From the NCBI RefSeq assembly GCF_042492175.1, contig NZ_CP170453.1, positions 2,108,001 to 2,172,000 of the forward strand: a DNA stretch of 64,000 bases, read 5' to 3'. Under the pieces are notes generated by a model. It did no database searches. It had not been told where the DNA came from and worked only from the letters and a program-made list of their open reading frames with translations. A program made the translations under genes and the position numbers. This DNA comes from CAJXSN01 sp947492235 (GTDB lineage: Bacteria > Pseudomonadota > Alphaproteobacteria > Sphingomonadales > Sphingomonadaceae). Positions 43,654 through 54,300 of the stretch are shown one piece after another (positions within the stretch are counted from its first letter, which is position 1; the number at the start of each line of letters is the position of its first letter).

Positions 43654-44910
43654 ATGACTGCCACAGCCGCCCGCCCGTTTCACGAGGCGGGCCCCGATCT
43701 TGTCGGGAAATACCGCTCCACCCGCGCGCTGACCGAGGCGCTGGCGGCGCCCCTTTCGGAAAGCGATGCGACCATCCAGTCGATGGAAGATGCCTCGCCA
43801 GCGAAGTGGCATCTGGCGCACGTCACGTGGTTCTGGGAGACGTTCCTGCTGCGCGATCATCTGGACGGATACGCGCTGTACAACGAGGACTGGCCGTTCG
43901 TTTTCAATTCCTATTACGAGGCTGAAGGGGAGCGGATTGCCCGGTTTGCCCGCGGGATGCTGTCGCGCCCAACCCTGCAAGACATCCTCGACTGGCGCGC
44001 TCATGTCGACGCGGCCATGCAGCCCTTGTTTCAGCGGGAGGAGCTCGCCCCGCTGATCGAACTGGGCTTTGCGCATGAGCAACAGCATCAGGAATTGCTG
44101 CTGACCGATATCAAGCACGCGCTGTCCCGCAATCCACTGGGTGCGGCGATGTGGGAAGGGACGCCGCCTGCTTCCACTGAGCGGGAACGCGGCTGGCACG
44201 AACATCCCGGCGGCATCGCGCTGATCGGGCATGATGGAGACGGTTTCGCCTTTGATTGTGAAGGGCCTCGGCACCGCGTCCTGCTGGAACCGTTTGCCTT
44301 GGCCGACACTCTGGTCACGAATGCCGAGTGGAGCGCGTTCATCGCCGATGGCGGATATGAGAATGCGGCCTTGTGGCTGTCTGATGGATGGGGCTGGGTG
44401 CAGGAAAACCGCATCGCCTCACCCGACTATTGGCGCGGAGACGAGCACTTTACTCTGCAGGGCTGGCAGGAACGGGATCCGTATGCGCCTGTCACCCATA
44501 TCTCCTATTACGAGGCCGACGCCTTTGCCACTTGGGCAGATGCGCGTCTGCCGACCGAGTTCGAGTGGGAAGCCATCGCGCGAGGTCAGCAGCCGGACGA
44601 AGCACAAGCGCACGATCCGGCAGCGGGCAACCAGCTTGATCATGCCGGGCCGGTCGCGCCGACCGGGACGGCCGACCTGTTCGGCGATTGCTGGCAATTC
44701 ACCCGCAGTGCCTATCTGCCTTACCCGCGTTTCGAGCCTGCATCCGGCGCGGTCGGCGAGTACAATGGCAAATTCATGAGCGGGCAGTTCGTGCTGAAGG
44801 GCGCCAGCTGCGCCACGGTGCGCGGGCACAGCCGTGCCTCCTATCGCAATTTTTTCTACCCCCACCAGCGCTGGCAGTTCACGGGCCTGAGGCTGGCAAA
44901 GGATATTTGA
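43654..44910 (+). CDS. egtB: Ergothioneine biosynthesis protein EgtB
   Basis: A product of 418 residues, a non-heme iron sulfoxide synthase that joins cysteine or gamma-glutamylcysteine to trimethylhistidine. The N-terminal DinB_2 domain carries the metal His in WHLAHVTWFWE and in HEQQHQELL. The C-terminal FGE-sulfatase domain shows LVTNAEWSAFIADGGY, PVTHISYYEADAFATWADARLPTEFEWE and SCATVRGHSRASYRNFF. The ATG at 43654 follows AAGGG at good spacing; an ATG at 43639 is less supported. The stop overlaps the egtD start by one base (TGATG). Confidence 0.92.
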   Translation: MTATAARPFHEAGPDLVGKYRSTRALTEALAAPLSESDATIQSMEDASPAKWHLAHVTWFWETFLLRDHLDGYALYNEDWPFVFNSYYEAEGERIARFARGMLSRPTLQDILDWRAHVDAAMQPLFQREELAPLIELGFAHEQQHQELLLTDIKHALSRNPLGAAMWEGTPPASTERERGWHEHPGGIALIGHDGDGFAFDCEGPRHRVLLEPFALADTLVTNAEWSAFIADGGYENAALWLSDGWGWVQENRIASPDYWRGDEHFTLQGWQERDPYAPVTHISYYEADAFATWADARLPTEFEWEAIARGQQPDEAQAHDPAAGNQLDHAGPVAPTGTADLFGDCWQFTRSAYLPYPRFEPASGAVGEYNGKFMSGQFVLKGASCATVRGHSRASYRNFFYPHQRWQFTGLRLAKDI

Positions 44911-45896
44911 TGGCCGAGAATTCCGGACTGAAACTGGTTGATAGGGACGATCACGGCATCGACCGCGCTTTTCGTGCCGACGTGCTGGAGGGTCTGCGCC
45001 AGAACCCCAAGGCACTGCCTGCGCGGTGGCTGTATGACGATGCGGGTTCGCAATTGTTCGAAGATATTACTAAGGTTCCGGAATACTATCCCACGCGCAG
45101 CGAGCGGGAGATTCTGGAAGCGCGTGGTGCTGAATTCGCCGCTTCTATCGGGCCGGGGCGAGCAGTGGTGGAGTTTGGCAGCGGTTCCTCGGTCAAAACA
45201 CCGCTTTTGCTGGAAGCGATTGACCCGGCTGCTTACGTACCGCTCGACATTGCAGGAGACTTCCTGCGCGCTGCTGCTGCCGATCTGTCGGCCAAGTTTC
45301 CCAGCCTGCCGGTCTATCCGGTGGAGGCCGACTTCATGCGCCGCGTGGAACTGCCAGAAGCCGTGGCGGATATACCCAAGCTTGGCTTCTTTCCCGGCTC
45401 GACCATCGGCAATATGGTCCCGCGCACGGCGGTCGATCTGCTGCGGACGATGCGCGAGACATTGGGCGAGGGCTCACAATTGCTGATCGGGATGGATCTG
45501 GTGAAAGACCGCGCCGTTCTGGAGGCGGCCTACGACGATGCGGCCGGTGTAACGGCCGAATTCAATCTCAATTTGGCGCGCCGGATCAATCGGGAACTGG
45601 GCGGCACCATCCCGGTAGGCAGCTTTTCTCACGAAGCGCGCTGGAATGACGATTTCGCGCGGATCGAAATGCATCTGGTCGCACAAGGCGACCTGTCCTT
45701 CGAAGTCGCAGGTGAGGGCTTTACCATGGTGAAGGGCGAGACGATCCACACAGAGAACAGCCACAAATTCAAGCGCCGCAGCGCCAACACGCTTCTGCTG
45801 GCGGGCGGCTGGACCCCGGTGCAGCGTTGGCTCGACAGCGGTGAACGGTTCAGCGTCGTGCTGGCCGAAGCCACCATCCCGCGCACAGCGCCCTAG
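44910..45896 (+). CDS. egtD: L-histidine N-alpha-methyltransferase EgtD
   Basis: A product of 328 residues that trimethylates histidine with S-adenosylmethionine to hercynine, the first step of ergothioneine synthesis. LPARWLYDDAGSQLFEDITKVPEYYPTR is the family signature, VVEFGSGSSVKT the SAM-binding loop, and LGFFPGSTIGNMVP and ENSHKF are also conserved. The frame is open far upstream inside egtB, but the ATG sharing bases with the egtB stop is the real start. Only egtB and egtD are here. The C-S lyase and the gamma-glutamyl steps are not in the window. Confidence 0.94.
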   Translation: MAENSGLKLVDRDDHGIDRAFRADVLEGLRQNPKALPARWLYDDAGSQLFEDITKVPEYYPTRSEREILEARGAEFAASIGPGRAVVEFGSGSSVKTPLLLEAIDPAAYVPLDIAGDFLRAAAADLSAKFPSLPVYPVEADFMRRVELPEAVADIPKLGFFPGSTIGNMVPRTAVDLLRTMRETLGEGSQLLIGMDLVKDRAVLEAAYDDAAGVTAEFNLNLARRINRELGGTIPVGSFSHEARWNDDFARIEMHLVAQGDLSFEVAGEGFTMVKGETIHTENSHKFKRRSANTLLLAGGWTPVQRWLDSGERFSVVLAEATIPRTAP

Positions 45897-45899
45897 GCC

Positions 45900-46847
45900 A
45901 TGAGCGATATTGCGATCATTGGTGCCGGCATGGCCGGACTCGCCTGCGCCACACGTTTGGCCGCGAGCGGTCGCTCCGTCGTTCTGTTCGACAAAGGGCG
46001 CGGTCCCGGCGGACGGATGGCCACGCGGCGGGCGGAGGTAAACGGGAAAACCGTGCGTTTCGATCACGGAGCGCAATATTTCACAGTGCGTGATCCCGCT
46101 TTTATTGAGGCAGTTGCCAATTGGCGGAAAGCCGGCGCGGTCGCATCGTGGCCGGCGGCCGGCAAGGAGGCTTTGGTTGGCACGCCCGGCATGAATGCGC
46201 CGCTCCGACGTATGGCCGAGGCGCTGAAAGTGCATTGGGGCACCCGCGTTCAAACGCTCTCACGCAATGACATATGTTGGCAGTTGAGCTTCGAGGGCGA
46301 CCGCCCGGCGGAGCAATTCGCGCAGGTCGTCGTCGCCATTCCCGCCGAGCAGGCCGCCGATCTTCTGGCGGAAGCGGCCCCCGACTGGTCCGGGCAAGCC
46401 GCGGCAAGCACATCGCAGCCCTGCTGGGCACTGATGGCGAGCTTTGCAGAGAAGCTTCCTTTGAACGACGTGTTTCAAGACAGCGACATTGCATGGGCGG
46501 CGCGCGGCGCGTCCAAGCCGGGACGGGACGCTGGCGAGCACTGGGTTATCCACGCCTCGCCGCAATGGTCGCAGACATTTCTGGAGCTCGCCCCCGAAAC
46601 CGCCGCCGTCGCTTTGCTGGCGCGGTTCTGCGAGTTGGCAGGGATTCCCAAGCGCGTTCCCGTGCATAGCGCAGCCCATCGCTGGCGCTATGCCATGGCG
46701 GAGAAGCCCGCAAACGGAGGCAACGCCTCGCCTATGCTATGGGACAAGGACAAAGGCCTGGGTGTTTGCGGTGACTGGCTAGCCAATCCGCGTGTCGAAG
46801 GCGCGTGGGTTTCCGGCGATAGTTTGGCGCGGACGATCGAGGGTTAA
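45900..46847 (+). CDS. FAD-dependent oxidoreductase, renalase-like
   Basis: A product of 315 residues. DIAIIGAGMAGLACATRLAASG is the FAD Rossmann motif, followed by VVLFDKGRGPGGRMATRR and FDHGAQYFTVRDPAF, both characteristic of renalase-type amine oxidoreductases. A C-terminal FAD-contact segment reads GVCGDWLANPRVEGAWVSG. Renalases oxidise alternative dihydro forms of NAD(P), while other relatives oxidise amines. It starts four bases after the egtD stop, so it is probably co-translated with the ergothioneine pair. A functional link is possible but not established. Confidence 0.87.
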   Translation: MSDIAIIGAGMAGLACATRLAASGRSVVLFDKGRGPGGRMATRRAEVNGKTVRFDHGAQYFTVRDPAFIEAVANWRKAGAVASWPAAGKEALVGTPGMNAPLRRMAEALKVHWGTRVQTLSRNDICWQLSFEGDRPAEQFAQVVVAIPAEQAADLLAEAAPDWSGQAAASTSQPCWALMASFAEKLPLNDVFQDSDIAWAARGASKPGRDAGEHWVIHASPQWSQTFLELAPETAAVALLARFCELAGIPKRVPVHSAAHRWRYAMAEKPANGGNASPMLWDKDKGLGVCGDWLANPRVEGAWVSGDSLARTIEG

Positions 46848-46936
46848 GTGGCACGCACTTTCGTACATCAGGCACTCAAATGTGGGCGACATCATTCATG
46901 AATACGCCAGACCTCGGCGATTAGGATGCGTGGGCG

Positions 46937-47611
46937 ATGGATTTGAAAGCCCTATTCGATAGTGCCGCCGAGCAAATTGCGGCTATCCCGCAATCCCAGC
47001 TGCTCATGTTGGCGGTGGGCGCGATGCTGGTGGGCTGGCTGGGCGCGGTGATGATCCGTCGGCAGATCCCGCTCGGCAGACTGGTCCGCACCGGCAGCAC
47101 GCTGGTGCTGGTAGGGGTGCTGGTCACCGTTGTTCTGCAGGTTGCCCGGCTCGATCCCCGGCTGGATATTGCCATGCCGGGCATGGGCCTGCCCGAACAG
47201 ACGGTTGTGGGGGAGGAGACGCGGGTCCCGCTGGCGCAGGATGGCCATTTCTGGCTGACGGCGCAGGTCAACGGCGTGGAGGCCGATTTTCTGGTCGATA
47301 CCGGGGCCACGCTGACGGCCATATCGCAGGCAACAGCAGAGGCGGCAGGGCTGGAGCCGAACCGTCAGCGCCTGCCGGTCCAGATGACGACAGCCAATGG
47401 CACGATCACTGTGTCGATGACCAGTATCGATGAAATGCGCTTCGGCAATGTCGCTGCAAGCGGGCTGGATGCCGTGATCGCGCCCAATCTGGGTGAAACC
47501 AATGTCATCGGCATGAACCTGCTGAGCAGGTTGGCCGGCTGGCGGGTAGAGGATAACGTCCTGATCCTGACTCCCAACAACCCTCAGCCGGAGCTGGTCA
47601 CCGGGGTTTAG
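46937..47611 (+). CDS. Membrane-anchored retropepsin-like aspartic protease
   Basis: A product of 224 residues. Two N-terminal hydrophobic segments (about residues 21-39 and 53-70) precede a retropepsin-like domain with the catalytic DTGA (Asp121) in DFLVDTGATLTAIS. IGMNLLSRLAGWRVEDNVLIL near the end matches the TIGR02281-type clan AA family. Single-Asp monomers of this kind would have to dimerise to be active. Substrate unknown. It follows the egt-FAD unit after 89 bases with no visible feature, and 200 bases separate it from the autotransporter genes. Confidence 0.87.
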   Translation: MDLKALFDSAAEQIAAIPQSQLLMLAVGAMLVGWLGAVMIRRQIPLGRLVRTGSTLVLVGVLVTVVLQVARLDPRLDIAMPGMGLPEQTVVGEETRVPLAQDGHFWLTAQVNGVEADFLVDTGATLTAISQATAEAAGLEPNRQRLPVQMTTANGTITVSMTSIDEMRFGNVAASGLDAVIAPNLGETNVIGMNLLSRLAGWRVEDNVLILTPNNPQPELVTGV

Positions 47612-47811
47612 CAGCGCTGCTCCCGCGACGTTCGCACATGCGGAAAATTTGTGCAGCGCAACAAAACGATAACTAGCACACTACTTTTGCAAGAAATTGC
47701 TGTTCGAGGGGCTTTCCAAAAGATGAATAAACCGTAAGGTGAACGTCCTTGGGTCTTGCCGAGTCGTCGGAAGCGGATGGTTTGGCAAGTTGAATATTAG
47801 GGGAATATCAG

Positions 47812-50800
47812 ATGATGACTGCCACCGGGCTGCGCCGTAGCCTCCTTGCCGCCACTTCCGTCGCGGCAATTACCGTAACTGCACCTGCACTTGCTCAGGA
47901 AGTTGACGAAAGCCAGTTCCGCATCGCGCCTGATCAGGCATCGGTCGTGAACACACCTGCCCAACCGGTTTTCGATACTGGTGCACAGGCAACCGATTTC
48001 CAGGTCGAGAACTATCGTAAGGTCGTTCCCGGCGTTATCGATCCGAACCTGCCGGCGCCCGCCGGCGTGCTCGACAACACTGGCGTAAACGGCATCGGCC
48101 AGATGCTGGCTGCGAGCCCCACTGGCGGCTTCGGTCTTTGCACGGGTTCGCTTGTCAACCCGCGTATGGTTATCTTCGCTGCTCACTGCGTGAACAGCCG
48201 CGCCGCTGACAGTTACGGCAACCCGACCGGCGGCACCGACATTGCTTTTGGCTTCAACGATGACACGCTTGGCAGCTTTATTGGCTATCTGAATGCTGGC
48301 AGTCAGACGCTCACTGACCAGAACGTCTATAACGTTGAGCACATCTGGTATGACGAGCGTTCGCTCGCAGAGGGTAGCTTTGGTTTCCTTCAGGCCGATA
48401 TCGCGATTGCTACGCTGGATACTCCGGCGTTCGATATTCCGAAGTGGGCGCTGTTGTTCACGCCGTTGAGCGGTCAGGAGCATGTCACGGTGACCGGTTA
48501 TGGTCGTTCGGGTAATGGCTTCGACGGTGATACACAGGGCATCGACTGGCGTCGCCGCGCTGGTGAGAACTTCGTCTCGTTCCTCGGCTCGTTCGATGAT
48601 CGCAACACGTTCCTGTTTGGGCAGCCGTTCGGCGATCTTCCGCAGGAACTGTACTGGACCAGCTTCTCCGACCAGCGACCCTACGATCCGAGCCTTGGCC
48701 AATTTGATTTTGGTATCTGGGGTGCCGACGACGTTCCGCTTCCGCGCGAATCTTCGACCGCGGGCGGCGACTCCGGTGGTCCGCTGATCGTCGACCAGAA
48801 GTGGGATACCCCAGTAGTGGCCGGCGTCCTGTCGGGCGGCTCGCGCTTCTTTGGCGCACAGGTCTTCAGCAGCTTCGGTACGGTCAGCTTCTATCAGCCG
48901 CTCCACACCTTCTGGCAGGTTATCGTCGCCAATAACCCATACACCTTTGCCACCACCAAGGGCGGCGATGGTAACTGGAGCGACAGCCGTCACTGGGTCC
49001 GTCAGCTCGATCCGTCCTACATGGTCGAGATCGATGGCGATCTGGTCAACGGCGTACCTTCTACCCTAGGTGCGGAGATCAGCGGTGATGGCGGCAATTG
49101 GGGCGACGTTTGTTTCCTCAGCACATGCGGCACCTTCGATGCCGTCGCGCAGGTGGTTGCCGACGGCACGTTCCTGAAGGTCCGCAACGGCCCGGGAACA
49201 ACGAATTTTGTGCCGAACAACATCTCGGCCGATCCTGCCAATGGTGTGCGTCCGCAGTATTTCGAAGTGACGCTGGATCAGGCGGGTGCGACTTCGGTCC
49301 GCTCGTCCTACGAAATCGACAAGTTTAACATCGGGGGTGAGGCAGAACTGCTGGTTCGCTCGATGGGTAACCTGTCGATCCTCGGCGATTACACGCAAAT
49401 CGGCGGCATCACGTCGAACCAGGGTGTGATCTCGGCGAATGACTTCCTGTTCGGCGCCGGCGTGGTCAACGGAACCGGTCGTTTCCAGGCAGCATTCTCG
49501 ACTGTCGGCGCAGCACTGCTTGCTCCGGGCACACGCGATCCGTTCTTCAACGGAGGCGGTACCGCCGCTTACGGCAATCTCGTCTTCGACGGGAACCTGA
49601 TCCTGACCTCGGCCAGCGTTTTCTCGGTCGATGTCAACGATACGATGAACGACTCGATCCGTGTCCTCGGCGCATTGTCGCTGTCGAGCACTCCGACCGA
49701 TGGTGGTACACTGTTCATCCGGCGTCCGGCGGCTGCAGCCAAGCCGGTTGACGGTCAGAGCTTCGTTATTGCCCGCGCCCGTGACGGTGTGATCGGTGAA
49801 TTCGGCGAAGTGGTCAGCCTGCTCGGCAACCTCGGCGCGAATGTCGATTACTTTGCCAACACCGTCCGCGTGACGCTGGAAGCAGGTAGCCTGCTGAACT
49901 TCGTGGGCACGGCGACCCCGTCTCTGTCCGCAGGCGACGCGGCCATCGCGAACTCGTTTGCAAAGGGTCTCGACGAGATCCGTGCGGCGGGCGGATATGA
50001 CAATCTGTCGAATGTCTTCGGCAGCGTCGATCTGATGGACCCGTACACGCTGGCCAGCACGCTTACGTCGTTTGCCCCGAGCTTTAACAGCGAGGGATCG
50101 ACGATGCAGGAGCGTCAGAGCCGTGCATTGACGCTGGGCGTGACGGATCGTCTGTCGCTGATGGGCAATGCTGCTGGCGGATCGCTTTCGATCACCGGCA
50201 CACCGCGTGCTGCGATCAACGGTTCGTATGAGAGCGCGTCGGTGGGCACCCGCCTGGGTGTTGCGGGGCTCGCTCCGTCGAACCAGGCGCAGCTGGCTCT
50301 GCCTGAAGGCGTGACCGGCTTTGTCACCGGCGGCGTGATTTCCTCGGCGAACAGCTTCGGAGTGAACGAGAGCGCAGCTGACGGTCAGCGTTCCAGCTAT
50401 TTCGGCATGGGTATCGAGCATGAGATGGCCGATGATCTGCATGTCGGTGTGGCCTTTGGCCGGGCATCGGGCCGCAGCAATATCGGCGGTGACTTTGCCG
50501 ATAGCGAGCTGAACCAGGTGGCAGGTTATGCTTCCTATCAGCTGGGCGGCGGCGCCTATGTCGGCGCAGTCGGCACGCTGGAAATGGCCGAGCTGGAAAC
50601 CACGCGTTCCGGCTTTGACGGGTCCAACAGCTATCAGCTGCTGGGTGCGTCCGAGATGACCAAGCTGACGGCGATGGCCGAGGCAGGCGTGAATGTCGGC
50701 CTCAGCAAGGGCCTGACGCTGACCCCGCGCGTGCAGATGGCGTATTCCAACACGCGTCTGAGCGGCTTTAACGAGCTGGGCGGCGAGACGGCGCTGCAGA

Positions 50801-51141
50801 TCGATGATCTTCAGTCCGAGCAGCTGGAAGCACGCTTTGGTGCGAAACTGGCGGGTCACCAGGGCGTGACGGGCAAGTGGAGCATCATCCCGCAGGTCCA
50901 GGCGGATTATGTCCGCGTGGTTGACGGCAGCGACGATGGTCTGACGGTCCGGTTCGCCGGTGCGAGCGATGTTCCGATCGCTCTTCCGTTCGCTGGCGGT
51001 GACACCAGCTGGGGCGAAGTGCGCGGCGGCGTTCAGCTGACCAACGGCACAGTCCAGTTCGGTGCGAGCTTCGAGACGGCCATCGGCCGCGAAGCCTACC
51101 GCGACGACCGCGCCATGGCGGACTTCACCGTCCGGTTCTAA
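47812..51141 (+). CDS. Trypsin-like serine protease autotransporter, copy A
   Basis: A product of 1109 residues. The signal peptide ends at about ALAQE (residue 29). The S1 protease domain has a visible catalytic triad: His125 in IFAAHCVNS, Asp196 in ADIAIATLD and Ser321 in GGDSGGPLIVD, with Cys110-Cys126 in the expected disulfide position. A middle region (about 340-750) is rich in Gly, Asn and Val, with FGAGVVNGTGRF and LLAPG segments typical of autotransporter beta-helix stalks. The C-terminal ~280 residues form a beta-barrel ending in FTVRF. It is probably secreted through its own barrel and displayed or released at the surface. AGGGG precedes the start. The 200 bases upstream hold its promoter, not resolved. 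Its 3' third is nearly identical to copy B. Confidence 0.9.
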   Translation: MMTATGLRRSLLAATSVAAITVTAPALAQEVDESQFRIAPDQASVVNTPAQPVFDTGAQATDFQVENYRKVVPGVIDPNLPAPAGVLDNTGVNGIGQMLAASPTGGFGLCTGSLVNPRMVIFAAHCVNSRAADSYGNPTGGTDIAFGFNDDTLGSFIGYLNAGSQTLTDQNVYNVEHIWYDERSLAEGSFGFLQADIAIATLDTPAFDIPKWALLFTPLSGQEHVTVTGYGRSGNGFDGDTQGIDWRRRAGENFVSFLGSFDDRNTFLFGQPFGDLPQELYWTSFSDQRPYDPSLGQFDFGIWGADDVPLPRESSTAGGDSGGPLIVDQKWDTPVVAGVLSGGSRFFGAQVFSSFGTVSFYQPLHTFWQVIVANNPYTFATTKGGDGNWSDSRHWVRQLDPSYMVEIDGDLVNGVPSTLGAEISGDGGNWGDVCFLSTCGTFDAVAQVVADGTFLKVRNGPGTTNFVPNNISADPANGVRPQYFEVTLDQAGATSVRSSYEIDKFNIGGEAELLVRSMGNLSILGDYTQIGGITSNQGVISANDFLFGAGVVNGTGRFQAAFSTVGAALLAPGTRDPFFNGGGTAAYGNLVFDGNLILTSASVFSVDVNDTMNDSIRVLGALSLSSTPTDGGTLFIRRPAAAAKPVDGQSFVIARARDGVIGEFGEVVSLLGNLGANVDYFANTVRVTLEAGSLLNFVGTATPSLSAGDAAIANSFAKGLDEIRAAGGYDNLSNVFGSVDLMDPYTLASTLTSFAPSFNSEGSTMQERQSRALTLGVTDRLSLMGNAAGGSLSITGTPRAAINGSYESASVGTRLGVAGLAPSNQAQLALPEGVTGFVTGGVISSANSFGVNESAADGQRSSYFGMGIEHEMADDLHVGVAFGRASGRSNIGGDFADSELNQVAGYASYQLGGGAYVGAVGTLEMAELETTRSGFDGSNSYQLLGASEMTKLTAMAEAGVNVGLSKGLTLTPRVQMAYSNTRLSGFNELGGETALQIDDLQSEQLEARFGAKLAGHQGVTGKWSIIPQVQADYVRVVDGSDDGLTVRFAGASDVPIALPFAGGDTSWGEVRGGVQLTNGTVQFGASFETAIGREAYRDDRAMADFTVRF

Positions 51142-51219
51142 GCGACACGCAACCGCGCTTCTTTATCGGAGCCAAAAAAAGGGGCCGCAGAGAAATCTGC
51201 GGCCCCTTTTTGCTGTGCG
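50072..51219 (+). repeat. Direct repeat, unit A of the autotransporter 3' end
   Basis: About 1148 bases from within codon 754 through the stop, 3' UTR and terminator match 53593-54740 at an offset of exactly 3521. I found only two base differences, close together near 50200 (GGCACACCG against GGTACGCCG). Identity stops abruptly at both ends. Confidence 0.95.
51174..51211 (+). terminator. Rho-independent terminator of autotransporter copy A
   Basis: A perfect 11-bp stem (51181-51191 with 51196-51206) has a GAAA tetraloop. It is flanked by an A-run before and a T-run after, so it can act in both directions. An identical copy follows copy B. Confidence 0.95.
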
Positions 51220-51344
51220 GAATAGGCAAGAGACTGCGGAGGATGGACCTTTCAATCTGCTCGGAAAGGTGTAATCTGCGCACTAACAAGGGTCGTCATG
51301 ACGGACGTAATAGCGTCCATCCGAACAGTTGAGAGGGGACCCTC

Positions 51345-54300
51345 ATGATCCAGCACATCATCACACGTCGCAATTTGCTTGTTGCCAGCTCGATGGCCGC
51401 CATGGTCGCAGCCGCTCCCGCCCACGCGCAGGAACTTGAAGATGACGACTTCATGCTGCGCGTTGCTCCCGAGCGCGCCTCGGTGGTCAACACGCCGCAG
51501 ACCCTGCGCATCGAGACGCCGCCAATCGAAGCACCCGTGGTCGTGCCGGGTGTGAAGGACCCCAATTTACCCGGGCCCGACGGCGTACTCGACCAGTCGG
51601 GTGTCAACGGCATCGGCCAGATGTTCGTGTCCAGTGGCAGCGGTGGGTTCGGTCTGTGCACCGGCAGTCTCGTCAACCACCGGATGGTCATTTTCGCAGC
51701 ACACTGCGTCAATAGCCGTGCGGCGGACGAATATGGCGCAGCCACCGGAGGAACACCGATTGCTTTCGGGTTCGAGGACGACAACTCGACCGCAGTCGGT
51801 ACGTGGTCGGGCAACAACTTCCAGACCAACGAAGCCCGCTCGGTGTATAATGTCGAGCATGTCTGGTACGATACACGCTCGCTCGATGGCGACAGTCGCG
51901 GCTTCCTGCAGGCCGATGTTGCGATCGCGACTCTCGATACTCCGGCGTTCGACATTCCCAAATGGGCGCTGCTGTTCAGCCCGCTGGATGGGCAAGAGCA
52001 CGTCACTGTTACGGGTTACGGCCGTTCGGGCACCGGCGCGACGGGCGACAGTCAGGGCATCGACTGGCGACGCCGCGCGGGCGAGAATCTGGTTTCGTGG
52101 CTCGGCTCGCTCGACAACCGCAACACGGGTCTAGGCTTCTTTTCTGCCGGAACGCTCCCGCAGAACCTCTACTGGGTCAGCCAGACCTGCGAAGCAGGCA
52201 ACACCGATCCGCAATGCGCCGACGATTACGGCATATTCGGTAGTGACGATGTCGCGCAGCCCTTTGAGTCGGTAACCGCTGGTGGCGATTCCGGAGGGCC
52301 GCTGATCGTCGACCAGAAATGGGCCACGCCGGTGATTGCCGGTGTTCTGTCCGGCGGCACCAATATCGACGGTGACAGCCGGCGCAGCGACTTCGGCGAC
52401 ATCAGCTTTTACCAGCCGCTGCACGTGTTTTGGGACGTGATCGTGCCGAACAACCCGCTGGTCTACGCTTCCGCAAAAGCGGGCGAAGGGCGCTGGGCGC
52501 AGGGCAGCCACTGGGTCCAGCAACTTGATCCCGCCTATATGGTGGAGCGCAACGGCAATCTGGTGAACGGTGTTCCGTCCACGCGCGGGGCTGGCATCAC
52601 CGGTGCGGGTGCCGCGTGGGGCGATATCTGTGACACCGGCGGCACATGTTCGACCTTCGATTCCGCGGCGGTTGTCGAAACCAATTTCCCCTATCTTCGG
52701 ATACCGGGAGGCCCGCGCAGCAGCGGTTTCGTACCGAACAACATCACCGCCGATCCCGCTAACGGAATCGCGCCGAAATATTACTCGGTCATCCTCGACA
52801 AGGACGGGCGGACCAATCTGCTGATCGACGTGGAAATCGATACCTTCGACATCCGGGGGAATGCCGAACTGTTCGTGCGGCCCAGCGGGTCGCTAAGCGT
52901 GCTGGGCGATTTCGTGCAGATGGGCGGCAATGTCATCAATACGGGCGGGATCACGGCGAACGATATCCTGTTCGGTGCCGGACTGGTGACAGGGCGCGGG
53001 CGCTTTACTGCTGATTTTTCGACCGTCGCCACGGCGGTACTGGCACCTGGCGGAATATCGCCGGACAGCAACACAGCCTCCAATACTCTGTATGCTGAAT
53101 TCCTGTTCGACGGGAATTTGATCATGACGTCCGGGAGCACGTTTCTGGTAGATGTGAACGATACGCTGAACGATTCGCTGCGTGTTTTTGGCCAAGCGTC
53201 CCTGTCCAGTGCCACATCGGCTGGCGGTGTGCTGACCCTACGCAACCCTTCAGCTGCTGCCGCGCCGCGCGCTGGCCAAGAGTTTACGATCATTCGTGCA
53301 ACCGGCGGAATCGAAGGGCAATTCCAGTCGATCGACAATCGGCTCGGAAGCCTTCAAGCACAGGTGATTTATGGCACCAGCAGAGTCTTCGTCAGGCTGC
53401 GGGGGGGCAGCCTGTCTGGGCATCTCGATCTGGCGGCAGATTATATTGCGCCGCAAGATTTCGCTGTTGCCAACGCCTTTGCAGAAGGGCTCGATGACCT
53501 GCGCGAGGCGGGGCATTACGAGACGTTGTACAATCTGTTTGGTTCGATCGACGTGATGGATCCCTACACTTTGGCAGGCACGCTTTCGAGCCTTGCCCCG
53601 AGCTTTAACAGCGAGGGATCGACGATGCAGGAGCGTCAGAGCCGTGCATTGACGCTGGGCGTGACGGATCGTCTGTCGCTGATGGGCAATGCTGCTGGCG
53701 GATCGCTTTCGATCACCGGTACGCCGCGTGCTGCGATCAACGGTTCGTATGAGAGCGCGTCGGTGGGCACCCGCCTGGGTGTTGCGGGGCTCGCTCCGTC
53801 GAACCAGGCGCAGCTGGCTCTGCCTGAAGGCGTGACCGGCTTTGTCACCGGCGGCGTGATTTCCTCGGCGAACAGCTTCGGAGTGAACGAGAGCGCAGCT
53901 GACGGTCAGCGTTCCAGCTATTTCGGCATGGGTATCGAGCATGAGATGGCCGATGATCTGCATGTCGGTGTGGCCTTTGGCCGGGCATCGGGCCGCAGCA
54001 ATATCGGCGGTGACTTTGCCGATAGCGAGCTGAACCAGGTGGCAGGTTATGCTTCCTATCAGCTGGGCGGCGGCGCCTATGTCGGCGCAGTCGGCACGCT
54101 GGAAATGGCCGAGCTGGAAACCACGCGTTCCGGCTTTGACGGGTCCAACAGCTATCAGCTGCTGGGTGCGTCCGAGATGACCAAGCTGACGGCGATGGCC
54201 GAGGCAGGCGTGAATGTCGGCCTCAGCAAGGGCCTGACGCTGACCCCGCGCGTGCAGATGGCGTATTCCAACACGCGTCTGAGCGGCTTTAACGAGCTGG

